Source: Defluviimonas aquaemixtae | Lineage (GTDB): Bacteria > Pseudomonadota > Alphaproteobacteria > Rhodobacterales > Rhodobacteraceae | NCBI RefSeq assembly: GCF_900302475.1 | Contig: NZ_OMOQ01000001.1 | Coordinates: forward strand, 1,612,001-1,676,000 | Direction of reading: 5' to 3' | DNA: 64,000 nt | Part shown: piece after piece, positions 15,069-23,474 of the stretch | Layout of the letters: each line of letters starts with the position of its first letter | Numbering within the stretch: position 1 is the first letter of the stretch | Made by a program: the position numbers and the translations under genes | The notes under the pieces: model-generated | Databases searched by the model: none | Told to the model about the DNA's origin: nothing | Seen by the model: the letters and a program-made list of their open reading frames with translations, nothing else

Positions 15069-17153
15069 TCAGTTCTGGTTCATGCCCAGAAGCCGCTTGA
15101 TCGGCGGCACGATGTCGAAGACGAAGCGTTCGCCCCGCTTCGCCCCGTGGCCGAAGATCACAGTGCGCGGCGTGACGTAGATCGCCGCGCCTGTATCCAC
15201 GGGCAGTTTCGTGCCCGCATGATCCTCGTAAAGCCCCATGTCGCGGATGAAGAGCCCGTAACCGTCCTTCTGATCGAAAAGCGTGCCGTCGAGCTCGGTC
15301 GCCTCGTCGAGGGGTTTGAGCACATAGTTGATGACCTGCCCCTCGGGCTTGGGGAATTCCGAGTAGTACCACCAAACGAGCGGCGCGCCGAAGAAGCGTT
15401 CCTTCGGGTCGTCCTCGCCGTAGGTGGTCTTGAACAGGTTCCCGAGAAGGATGTGCGCGATATCGAGCGCCTTCTCGTCGAAGCCGCGGAAGCGGTCGCC
15501 GTCGCCGCGCTCCGCGCTCTCGAAGATCGGCCCTTCGGTCACGACATGCTGGCCGATCACGCGCTCGAAGCCGTGCATCTTCATCTGGCGCGGCCAGGAG
15601 AGCCAGACCGAGACGAAGATGAGAACAGCGGCGGCAATCCGGAGCGCGGGCTGGTGGCGCGTCCAAAGCTCTGAGCGGTACATGATCACGAGAGGCGGGA
15701 TCATGGCCGGGATGAAGTGATGCAGGAGCACCCGGTAGGCCTGGAAGTAGAAGAAGAGGAAATATCCGAGCGCGGCGAGCGTCAGCGCCCGCGCGATGCG
15801 GTCCTGCTTCGGCCAGGTCAGAAGGAAGAGCGCTGGCAGGATGCCCGCGGGCACCGCCCAGAATGCAAAGCGGCCCCAGTCGGCGAAGGTCACGAAGCGG
15901 AGCCGCGTGACGATGTTATCCGCGCCGAACTCATCGCCGGGGAACGGCAGGCCGACACCCACGATGATCTTCGGCAGGATGACCGAGATGAAACCCGCGA
16001 CGCCGACGATGCCGGCGGCGACGATGAGCCGCGCCCAGGGGATCGGGCGGAAGGTCAGGAAGACCGCGGCGGGCCACATCAGAAGCCAGAGCCCGCCCGT
16101 CGGGATCACGAGGTGGGTCATCACGCCTGTCGCCAGCATCAGCCAGCGCCGGTCCTCGATAAAGAAGAGCGCGTAGCCGAGGAAGCAAATGAGCGACAGC
16201 GTCTCGCGCGCGGCCGGCATCGGGCTGTCGCCGAAATAGATGTGATACCCGCCGGAATAGACATTGGCGAGGACGTAGAGGAGAAGCGCCCCGACAATCA
16301 ACGTCGCGTCCGAGATCGCGATGACCGCGTGGTTGCGCCCTGTGCGGATGAGCTGCGCGAGGACCGGGTAGAGGAGCGCGAGATACATGAGCAAGGGCGC
16401 GCGGACGGAGAATTCCCACTCGCCCCAGAGCCGGACGAACCAGCTTTCGGGGATGACAAAGAGGACCATCGTGAGGCCCGGCGCGTTGCGGATCGGTCCC
16501 GCCTCGGGCGTCCAGAACGGCCAGAGCTCGGCGATGTAGAGGCGGGCGAATTGCAGGGAGCCGGACCCGTCGCCGGAGAAGTTCTCCCAGTAGAACTTGG
16601 GTGCGAAGAGGACCAGGCAGAGCCAGAAGAGGATTGCGCCGGCGATGAGGTCGCCACCCTGCCCCTCAAGCGCCAGACGCGACCTTGCGCCCGCCGAGAG
16701 CCGCACGCCGGCGACGGCGAGGCAGCCGATATTCATGGCGGCGACGAGCATGAGGTAGCCTGTGCCCTTCGCGGTGATGCCGGTCGCGAATTCGAAGGCG
16801 GTCGTGACCGCGATATGGACGAGAAGGCTGATCGCGAGGCCCGAGACGAGCCACGCCGCCGCGCCCTTCTCGCGTCCGAAGACGGCCGAGAGGATGAGGC
16901 CGGGTCCGAGGAGCAGGAGGCTCGTCGCGAAGGCGACAGCGGGCGTGACGAGATAGAGCTGAAGCGCATGCCCCGGCAGCCAGTAGGGCGTTGGCCCAAG
17001 CCCGAGATCCCAGGAATCGAGCGTGTCGCGCAGCATGCCGAGCCCGGCCCAGACGACGAACGCCGACGCGGTGAGCGCGAGCGCGAGCGCCACCATCTCG
17101 CGCGGCCGCGCGCCCGTGGCCCCGGCCCCCACGACGCCGACCCGATCGCTCAT
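15069..17153 (-). CDS. Large polytopic membrane protein of glycan operon (GT-C-like)
   Basis: 694 residues with about a dozen membrane helices and a soluble C-terminal domain of about 150 residues (from KMHGFERVIGQHVVTEG onward). The first periplasmic loop contains FSGDGSGSLQFARLYIAELW, resembling the acidic first loop of GT-C glycosyltransferases, but no specific family was recognised. ATG 17153 overlaps the stop of gtrA (ATGA); the open frame extends further upstream through gtrA but lacks coding character there. The neighbours (GtrA, SDR, C-methyltransferase, RfbF) make a lipid-linked sugar transferase or polymerase the best guess. Confidence 0.7.
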   Translation of the reverse strand: MSDRVGVVGAGATGARPREMVALALALTASAFVVWAGLGMLRDTLDSWDLGLGPTPYWLPGHALQLYLVTPAVAFATSLLLLGPGLILSAVFGREKGAAAWLVSGLAISLLVHIAVTTAFEFATGITAKGTGYLMLVAAMNIGCLAVAGVRLSAGARSRLALEGQGGDLIAGAILFWLCLVLFAPKFYWENFSGDGSGSLQFARLYIAELWPFWTPEAGPIRNAPGLTMVLFVIPESWFVRLWGEWEFSVRAPLLMYLALLYPVLAQLIRTGRNHAVIAISDATLIVGALLLYVLANVYSGGYHIYFGDSPMPAARETLSLICFLGYALFFIEDRRWLMLATGVMTHLVIPTGGLWLLMWPAAVFLTFRPIPWARLIVAAGIVGVAGFISVILPKIIVGVGLPFPGDEFGADNIVTRLRFVTFADWGRFAFWAVPAGILPALFLLTWPKQDRIARALTLAALGYFLFFYFQAYRVLLHHFIPAMIPPLVIMYRSELWTRHQPALRIAAAVLIFVSVWLSWPRQMKMHGFERVIGQHVVTEGPIFESAERGDGDRFRGFDEKALDIAHILLGNLFKTTYGEDDPKERFFGAPLVWWYYSEFPKPEGQVINYVLKPLDEATELDGTLFDQKDGYGLFIRDMGLYEDHAGTKLPVDTGAAIYVTPRTVIFGHGAKRGERFVFDIVPPIKRLLGMNQN

Positions 17154-17575
17154 TGACCGTCCCTTCCCACTTTGCCGCCGAAGGGCAACGTGCCGGTCAG
17201 CGCGAGCGAGACCAGCACGAAGGCGACCATCGCCATCGGCAGGACGAGAAGCGCCTGCGCCCAGAGAGCGGAGAGACCGGCGGAGATCATCATCTGAAGC
17301 ACCCACTTGTTGAGGAAGAAGATGCTCAGATAGGCGAGAATGTAGGCCGGCAGGCGGCCGAAGCCCTGCGTGCCGAAGACGATCCGGCCATGCGTTCCGA
17401 AGTTCCACAGAACGCCGAGCACGTAGGAGAGCGCGAGCGCCCATTGCCATGGCAGCCCGAACAGCTTCAGAAGCACCGCGTAGGCGGCAAAGCCGAAGGC
17501 GGTGTTGAGAACGCCCACGAAGAGGAACTTCACGAAGCGCCAGAGGCCCGGCCGGGATTGCAGCGCGAGGATCAT
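17150..17575 (-). CDS. GtrA-family membrane protein
   Basis: 141 residues with four hydrophobic helices, beginning MILALQSRPGLWRFVKFLFV. The family signature FLFVGVLNTAFGFAAYAVL near the N-terminus and YVLGVLWNFGTHGRIVFG in the middle are typical of GtrA proteins, thought to move undecaprenyl-phosphate sugars across the inner membrane. It is coupled at both ends: its ATG overlaps the SDR stop (TCAT at 17572-17575) and its stop overlaps the start of the next gene. Confidence 0.9.
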   Translation of the reverse strand: MILALQSRPGLWRFVKFLFVGVLNTAFGFAAYAVLLKLFGLPWQWALALSYVLGVLWNFGTHGRIVFGTQGFGRLPAYILAYLSIFFLNKWVLQMMISAGLSALWAQALLVLPMAMVAFVLVSLALTGTLPFGGKVGRDGQ

Positions 17576-18465
17576 GCGAGCGCCCCCTCGGCGTCGAGCA
17601 CGGCGAGGATGCCACGCTCCATGTCGTAGGCGGGGCGGAAGCCCACCTCGCGGGAAAGCCGCGTCACGTCGGCCTCTATCAGCGGCGGATCGCCCTCGGG
17701 CCGGGCGCGGGCGCCGAGCCGGACCAGATGCTCGCGGCCAAGCGCACGCGCGAGCGTGCCGATCATGTCCTTGACGGCGACGGCTTCGCCGGAGCCGATG
17801 TTCACCGCACCTTCGGTGGGGCTCGCGAGCAGCGCGGCGAGCGCGCGGCCGATATCCTCGGTATGGAGGAAGTCGCGCTTCTGGAGGCCATCGGTGCAGT
17901 CGACCTCCTCGCCAGCCATGAGGCCGCGGATGAGATCGCCGAAGAGGCGGCCCCGGGGTTCGCCCGGCCCGTAGCAGAAGAAGGGCCGCGCCCAAGCGAG
18001 CGATAGGCCGAGCGCCTCGGCCCCCGCCAGCGCCGCCATGCCGGTCGCGGCCTTGGCCGTGCCGTATAGCGTCGCCGGCCGGATCGGGGACGTTTCGGAC
18101 AGCCGCCCCTGCCCCGTCCAGTCGTATTCGGCGCAGCTTCCGACCATCACTGCGCGCTTTCCGCCCGCCTCGGCGAAGGCGCGAAGCAGGTGGAGGCTCG
18201 CCCCAACCCAGTCGAGATTCTCCGGCCCGTGCCAGCGGTCCGGCCCGTCGTACCAGGCGAGGTGGATCAGGTGGTCCGCCTCGGCCCGGACCACGAGTCC
18301 CTCGGGATCGGTGAGGATATCGCCGATCAGCCCGCCCGTCCGGCGCGTCACTGGCACGACCTCGAAGCCGAGCGCGCGCAAGGGCGCCGCGACCTGCCGG
18401 CCAATGAGCCCGCTCGCCCCGGTCAGGAGCACGCGGCCCGCGGTGATATCCTCGGCCGCCGTCAC
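17572..18465 (-). CDS. NAD-dependent epimerase/dehydratase (extended SDR), nucleotide-sugar
   Basis: 297 residues of the extended SDR class: LLTGASGLIGRQVAAPL, HLIHLAWYDG, VGSCAEYDW, and YGTAKAATGMAAL for the YxxxK pair, then GEAVAVKDM near the C-terminus. Start is GTG 18465, overlapping the methyltransferase TGA (GTGA). It follows a C-methyltransferase and RfbF and probably acts as a 4-ketoreductase or epimerase in making a CDP-activated branched deoxyhexose (inference). Confidence 0.85.
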   Translation of the reverse strand: MTAAEDITAGRVLLTGASGLIGRQVAAPLRALGFEVVPVTRRTGGLIGDILTDPEGLVVRAEADHLIHLAWYDGPDRWHGPENLDWVGASLHLLRAFAEAGGKRAVMVGSCAEYDWTGQGRLSETSPIRPATLYGTAKAATGMAALAGAEALGLSLAWARPFFCYGPGEPRGRLFGDLIRGLMAGEEVDCTDGLQKRDFLHTEDIGRALAALLASPTEGAVNIGSGEAVAVKDMIGTLARALGREHLVRLGARARPEGDPPLIEADVTRLSREVGFRPAYDMERGILAVLDAEGALA

Positions 18466-19700
18466 GCCGTGACCTTGATCGCGGGAACGGCGGTGACGAA
18501 GCGTGTCCCGCCGGCCCTGAGATCGGCGAGTTGGGTGATGATCTCGGCCTTGAGGTTCCAGGGCAGGATCAGTACGAAATCGGGCTGACGCTTGCGCAAC
18601 TCCTCGACGCCGAAGACCGGGATACGGCTGCCGGGCAGCAGGGTGTTCTGCTTGGCGGGGTTCTTGTCGACGCAGAAGGCGACGAGATCGGGCCCGATCG
18701 CGCAATAGTTCAGAAGCGTGTTGCCCTTGGCTGCCGCGCCGTAGGCCGCGACGAGCTTGCCCTGCGCCTTGGCGCGCTCGAGAAACTCCAGAAGACCGGT
18801 CCGGACCGCCTGAACCCGCTCGGAAAAGCCCTCGTAGCCCTTGCGGCTGTCGAGTTTCGCCGTCGTCTCGTCGGCGCGCACCTTCGCAAGCCCGGGCCCC
18901 TCGGCATGGCCCGCCTCCTTCCGGCAGGCATAGACGCGGAGCGAACCGCCGTGGGTCGGCAGCACTTCGACGTCGAACACACGCAAACCCTTGGACTGGA
19001 ACACCTTTTCTACGGCGAGAAGAGAGAGGTAGGAATAGTGCTCGTGATAGATGGTGTCGAACTGGACGTCTTCGATGAGCCGGAGCAGATGCGGAAACTC
19101 GACCGTGTAGACCGCCTCGCCGGTCAGCAGCGTCGCGACGCCCGCGACGAAATCGTTGATGTCGGGCACATGGGCCAAGACGTTCGCCGAGCAAATGAGG
19201 TCCGGGCGCTTGCCCTCGTCATAGAGACGTTTCGCGAGCTTTTCACCGAAGAACTCGACCAGTGTCGGCACGCCCGCCTTCTCGGCCGCCGCCGCGACCG
19301 ATCCCGACGGCTCGATCCCGAGGACCGGGATGCCGGCGGCGACGAAGTTCTTCAGGAGATAGCCATCGTTCGATGCGATCTCGACCACGAAGCTCTCACG
19401 CCCAAGGCCGAACCGCTTCGACACCATGTCGGCATAGACCTTCATATGGCCGAGCCAGCTGTCGGAGAAGGACGAGAAATAGGCGTAGTCGCCGGTGAAT
19501 ATCTTTTCCGGCGGCACGTCCTCATCGACCTGCACCAGCCAGCAGCTTTCGCAGACGCGGGTGTGGAGCGTGTATTTCGGCTCCGGCTCCCCGGCCTTGT
19601 CCATGGGCACGTAGGAATTCGCCACAGCCGAGAGGCCGAGATCGACGAAGGTCAGGGGCATGTCAGCGCCGCAATGGCGGCATGTCGGATTACTGGTCAC
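18462..19700 (-). CDS. NDP-hexose C-methyltransferase (TylCIII-like)
   Basis: 412 residues with three parts: an N-terminal zinc-binding module (CRHCGADMPLTFVDLG, then CESCWLVQ), a class I SAM methyltransferase core (SFVVEIASNDGYLLKNFV, GIEPSGSVA, SANVLAHVPD, FDTIYHEHYSYLS), and the C-terminal Rossmann-like Methyltransf_14 domain (AAYGAAAKGNTLLNYC). These are the hallmarks of C-methyltransferases acting on 4-keto sugars. Start GTG 19700 is preferred: GGGGAG lies 6 bases upstream and the protein then begins at the family's N-terminus. The ATG at 19751 lies inside the rfbF stop region and would add an odd 17-residue leader. Confidence 0.9.
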   Translation of the reverse strand: MTSNPTCRHCGADMPLTFVDLGLSAVANSYVPMDKAGEPEPKYTLHTRVCESCWLVQVDEDVPPEKIFTGDYAYFSSFSDSWLGHMKVYADMVSKRFGLGRESFVVEIASNDGYLLKNFVAAGIPVLGIEPSGSVAAAAEKAGVPTLVEFFGEKLAKRLYDEGKRPDLICSANVLAHVPDINDFVAGVATLLTGEAVYTVEFPHLLRLIEDVQFDTIYHEHYSYLSLLAVEKVFQSKGLRVFDVEVLPTHGGSLRVYACRKEAGHAEGPGLAKVRADETTAKLDSRKGYEGFSERVQAVRTGLLEFLERAKAQGKLVAAYGAAAKGNTLLNYCAIGPDLVAFCVDKNPAKQNTLLPGSRIPVFGVEELRKRQPDFVLILPWNLKAEIITQLADLRAGGTRFVTAVPAIKVTA

Positions 19701-19735
19701 GCGATACTCCCCTGCCTTCCGGGCGGACCCCTGCC

Positions 19736-20506
19736 TTACCAAATCTTCCATGGCGCCTTCCCCGTTGCCCAGTGTGCCTCCAGCTCCTGGCGTTCGCGGA
19801 TCGTGTCCATCGGCTGCCAGAAGCCCTTGTGTTCATAGGCCATCAGCTCGCCGTCTGAGGCGAGCGAGGCCAGGGGCGCGCGTTCCCAGATGGTCGCGTC
19901 GTCCGCGAGGTATTTCGCGACCTTGGGCGACAGCACGAAATAGCCGCCGTTGATGACGCCGCCGTCGCCCGCGGGCTTTTCCGAGAACTCGGTCACCTGA
20001 CCGCCCGCGATGTCGAGCCGGCCGAAACGTGCCGCGGGCGGCACCGCCGTGACGGTCGCCATCTTGCCATGTGACTTGTGGAACGCGAGAAGCTTCGTCA
20101 CATCGACGTTGCCGACACCGTCGCCGTAGGTCATGCAGAACGCCTCTTCGCCTTCGAGATGCGGCATCACGCGGCGCAGGCGGCCGCCCGTCATGCTGTC
20201 CTGCCCGGTGTCGATCAGCGTCACCCGCCAGGGTTCGCTCTGGTTGCTGATGATTTCCGTCGCGCCATTCCTGAGGTCGAAAGTCACATCCGAGCCGTGC
20301 AGGTAGTAGTTCGCGAAATACTCCTTGATGACGTAGCCCTTGTAGCCGCAGCAGACGATGAAGTCGTTTACCCCGTGGGTGGCGTAGATCTTCATGATGT
20401 GCCACAGGATCGGGCGGCCGCCGATCTCCACCATCGGCTTGGGGATGCGCACCGTCTCCTCGGCTAGGCGGGTGCCGAGGCCCCCGGCCAAAATCACGCA
20501 TTTCAT
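19736..20506 (-). CDS. rfbF: Glucose-1-phosphate cytidylyltransferase
   Basis: 256 residues. The nucleotidyltransferase signature MKCVILAGGLGTRLAEETVR opens the protein, followed by PKPMVEIGGRPILWHIMK, GYKGYVIKEYFANYY and MTYGDGVGNVD, all typical of RfbF/DdhA, which makes CDP-glucose from CTP and glucose-1-phosphate. Length matches the family. It leads the minus-strand glycan operon. The usual next enzyme, CDP-glucose 4,6-dehydratase (RfbG), is not recognisable in the window. Divergent from the SDR at 20728. Confidence 0.95.
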   Translation of the reverse strand: MKCVILAGGLGTRLAEETVRIPKPMVEIGGRPILWHIMKIYATHGVNDFIVCCGYKGYVIKEYFANYYLHGSDVTFDLRNGATEIISNQSEPWRVTLIDTGQDSMTGGRLRRVMPHLEGEEAFCMTYGDGVGNVDVTKLLAFHKSHGKMATVTAVPPAARFGRLDIAGGQVTEFSEKPAGDGGVINGGYFVLSPKVAKYLADDATIWERAPLASLASDGELMAYEHKGFWQPMDTIRERQELEAHWATGKAPWKIW

Positions 20507-20727
20507 GTCGAGAACTCCTTCCCACGACGACCGGCCGGCGTGTCAAAAGACCCTGTTCCGCCACTGCGTCCTACCTGCCGGACGGCCACCCTTGCCGCCC
20601 ACTTCTCCACTCTCACCTCTGTGGTTCGGGGTAGCACAACGGGTCCCGTTTCGCTACAGCTATGGCGCTCGGCCGGACGACCGTCCGGGGCCGCTAAGAC
20701 TTGAATTTCGTAAGGAAGAATTGATCC

Positions 20728-21765
20728 ATGGACATCCTGCTCATCGGCCATCGAGGCTATATCGGCCCGGTCGCGGCGCGTCATCTGACCCGTGCCCTTC
20801 CCGGCGCGAAGGTTCACGGCATCGACGCCAACTGGTTCGACGGATCCGAGATTTCGCCCTTTCCCGACGACGCCTTCGCGGGCCAGCGAAAGTCCGATGT
20901 GCGCGACCTGACGGCGGCCGACATGGGCGGCATGGACGCGGTCGTCGCGCTGGCCGCGGTATCGAACGACCCGATCGGCAAGGAGTTCGAGGGCGCGACC
21001 GCCGAGATCAACTCCGCCGCCGTCCTGTCGGCGGCGCGGGCGGCGCGCGAGGCGGGCGTCGGCCGCTTCGTATTCGCAAGTTCGTGTTCGATGTACGGCG
21101 CGGGCTCGGACAGTTTCCGCAAGGAGACCGACACGCTCAATCCGCTGACTGCCTATGCGCGGTCCAAGGTCGCGACCGAGGAGGGGCTGAGAGGCCTCGC
21201 CACGGACGATTTCATGATCACCAGCTTGCGCTTTGCCACCGCCTGCGGCGCGAGCCCGATGCTTCGGCTTGACCTTGTCCTGAACGACTTCGTCGCGACC
21301 GCGCTGCAAACGGGGCGTATCGAGGTTCTGTCCGACGGCTCGCCCTGGCGCCCGCTCATCCATGTCGAGGACATGGCGCGGGCGATTGAATGGGCGGTGA
21401 CGCGGGACGGCGATCCGCTCGTTGAGGTCAATGTCGGCTCGCAGGCCTGGACCTGGCAGATCGGCCAGCTGGCCCGCGACGTCGCGGCCGAGCTTGGCGG
21501 CGTCGATGTCGACATCAACACCGATGCCGCGCCCGACAACCGGTCGTACCGCGTTGATTTTTCGCGCTTCGCCGCGCTCGCGCCGAACCACCAGCCACGG
21601 AAGGACTTCGCCGAGGCGGTGGCCGAACTGGCCCGGCAGCTCGACGGCGTCGATTTCCGGGGCGCCCCGGTGAGGGGCTCGCGATTCATCCGGCTGAACA
21701 TTCTGCGCGACCATGTCCGCGAAGGTCGCCTCGACGGCGCGCTCCGCTGGACGCGGCCCGCCTGA
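20728..21765 (+). CDS. NAD-dependent epimerase/dehydratase (extended SDR) divergent from rfbF
   Basis: 345 residues. The cofactor loop reads LLIGHRGYIGPVAARHL; catalytic motifs are FVFASSCSMYG and TAYARSKVATEE. Later landmarks are SLRFATACGASPMLR and RPLIHVEDMARAI. This subtype accompanies RfbF and TylCIII-like methyltransferases in other bacterial glycan loci (my recollection), so it likely acts on the same CDP-sugar. It could supply the missing 4,6-dehydratase or a later epimerase/reductase step; this cannot be decided from sequence. An AAGGAAG ribosome-binding site precedes ATG 20728. It shares a 221-base control region with rfbF. Confidence 0.85.
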   Translation: MDILLIGHRGYIGPVAARHLTRALPGAKVHGIDANWFDGSEISPFPDDAFAGQRKSDVRDLTAADMGGMDAVVALAAVSNDPIGKEFEGATAEINSAAVLSAARAAREAGVGRFVFASSCSMYGAGSDSFRKETDTLNPLTAYARSKVATEEGLRGLATDDFMITSLRFATACGASPMLRLDLVLNDFVATALQTGRIEVLSDGSPWRPLIHVEDMARAIEWAVTRDGDPLVEVNVGSQAWTWQIGQLARDVAAELGGVDVDINTDAAPDNRSYRVDFSRFAALAPNHQPRKDFAEAVAELARQLDGVDFRGAPVRGSRFIRLNILRDHVREGRLDGALRWTRPA

Positions 21766-21952
21766 CCGGGCCGCCCGCCGTCCCTTCGACAAATCGCTTG
21801 CGCCACGCATGGCGATCAAACCTTCCGTCACAATTCCGCGGCACAGGCGCCGCACGATCGAATCCGGTCGTTTACAAATGGCCGGCCGCGACGAATCGCG
21901 CCGCGCCCGGAAGTGGTAACATATCAGGTTGGGATTACAGTCAGTTGTGGAA

Positions 21953-21980
21953 TTGACGTCGTGGCGTAGGCTGCTACTGT
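21953..21980 (+). promoter_or_regulatory. Candidate sigma-70 promoter of the arylsulfotransferase-like triplet
   Basis: TTGACG (21953-21958), 16-base spacer, TACTGT (21975-21980), about 50 bases before the first gene of the triplet and within a locally AT-richer stretch (21920-22030). The rest of the 266-base gap after the SDR gene holds no recognisable gene. Confidence 0.35.
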
Positions 21981-22031
21981 CAGCAAACGCGCAAAAATAT
22001 TCACAGATCCCGTGTATTGATGCACAGATTG

Positions 22032-23393
22032 ATGCACAAATTGCTGTTCGCGAAGGTCGAATTCTGGCTCGTGCTCCTGCTCATGCTGGTCGGACTGCTC
22101 GGCCTCGTCGGCTTCGGCGCCCTGGTGCTCGATGGCACGCGGCGCGACGGAGGGCGTTTGGGCGCCGTCAGCACTACGGCGGTCGCGATGGCCAAGATCC
22201 CGTACACTATCCGCGACCTGTCTCGGGCCGATGCGTCGATGGCGGCGAATTTGCCAATGCGCTTTGCCACCAAGCCCGCCGGTTGGAGCTTCGCCGCGGG
22301 CGATCCGTTGCCGGGCTATCTGCTGCTCAGCCGCTACGACGGCGACCGCGCACGCCACGTCGTCGAGCTGGTCGCTCTCGCCGACGGCACGGTACTGCAC
22401 CAGTGGTGGCCGGATGCCGACAGCCTGCTGCCCGAACCGCCCGCCGATCCCCGGCTGACCAACATCAATAACTGGAACACCCGGCGCTTCCGCGCAATTC
22501 ATCCCGCGCTCAACGGCGATGGCGAGCTTTTGATCAAGGATCACTATTCCGTCCTCCTCGGGCTCGATGCCTGCGCACGCCGCGCCTGGCTTCAGGACGC
22601 CGCCTATTTCCACCATTCGACCGAGCCCGACGGCCAAGGCGGTTTCTGGAGTCCGGCGCTAATGGCGCCGCAAACGGTGGACGAGGTGCCGGCGGACTTT
22701 TTCGAGGATGCGCTCGCCCATGTCGACGGGGCTGGCCGGTTGCTCTCGCAACGGTCTCTGACCAAGGTTTTTCTCGATCACGGGCTCGAGTATCTGATCT
22801 TCGCGCACAAGAAATACATGCAGGACCCGCTGCACTTAAATGACATCCAGCCGGTGCTCGCAGACGGCCCCCACTGGAAGAAGGGCGATCTTTTCCTCAG
22901 CCTCCGGGCGCTGTCGATAGTGATGCTGTACCGGCCCGCGACCGACGAAATCCTGTGGATGAAGCAGGGGCCATGGATGTCGCAGCACGACGTCGACATT
23001 CTCGACGATCGGAGGATCGCGATTTTCGACAACCACGCCTATGACCGCGGACATGGTATCCGGGTAAGGGGATCGAACCAGATCGCGGTTTACGATTTCG
23101 AGACCGGCGAGGTCTCGTATCCGTGGAACGCGGCGCTGACTGCAGCGGACGTCAAGACTCCGCTCGAGGGGCTGTTCACGATCTTGCCGAACGGCAGCCT
23201 GATGGTCGAGGAAGAGAACTTCGGCCGGCTGTTGATCTTCAGCCCGGACGGCGAAGTCCGGGCTGAATTCGTCAACAAGGGCGCTGACGGCCGTGCCTAC
23301 CGGATGGGCTGGAGCCGCCATCTGAGCCCCGACAAGGGTGACGCGGCGCTGGCGCGGTTGAAGGGCGTCGAATGCGCCGGGGACGACACCTAG
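22032..23393 (+). CDS. Arylsulfotransferase-like protein, tandem copy 1
   Basis: 453 residues. Start 22032 (MHKLLFAKVEFW) is chosen by alignment with the two following copies (MKNFLFSRVELW, MQKLLFAKIEAW); in-frame TTG/ATG at 22017/22020 are less likely. An N-terminal anchor helix precedes a periplasmic propeller-like domain with YLLLSRYDGDRARHVVELV, HLNDIQPVLADGPHWKKGDL, LYRPATDEILWMKQGPW and QHDVDILDD. His268 and His319 match the family, but the residue equivalent to the SFRH histidine of the next copies is Ala293 (SLRALS). The protein may be catalytically altered or have a structural or partner role. First of three tandem, same-strand paralogues. Confidence 0.75.
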   Translation: MHKLLFAKVEFWLVLLLMLVGLLGLVGFGALVLDGTRRDGGRLGAVSTTAVAMAKIPYTIRDLSRADASMAANLPMRFATKPAGWSFAAGDPLPGYLLLSRYDGDRARHVVELVALADGTVLHQWWPDADSLLPEPPADPRLTNINNWNTRRFRAIHPALNGDGELLIKDHYSVLLGLDACARRAWLQDAAYFHHSTEPDGQGGFWSPALMAPQTVDEVPADFFEDALAHVDGAGRLLSQRSLTKVFLDHGLEYLIFAHKKYMQDPLHLNDIQPVLADGPHWKKGDLFLSLRALSIVMLYRPATDEILWMKQGPWMSQHDVDILDDRRIAIFDNHAYDRGHGIRVRGSNQIAVYDFETGEVSYPWNAALTAADVKTPLEGLFTILPNGSLMVEEENFGRLLIFSPDGEVRAEFVNKGADGRAYRMGWSRHLSPDKGDAALARLKGVECAGDDT

Positions 23394-23474
23394 GGGGACG
23401 GAACAAAGCTGCTTTGCCGGCAACGTCGCCGGTGCTAGGCTGCGCCGGACGATTGGGAAGGCTGCGGTGTTTTT

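Noticed and set aside
19701..19751. Upstream ATG (19751) as start of the C-methyltransferase
   Set aside because: It lies within the end of rfbF and adds a non-conserved leader; GTG 19700 has GGGGAG at proper spacing and starts at the family N-terminus.
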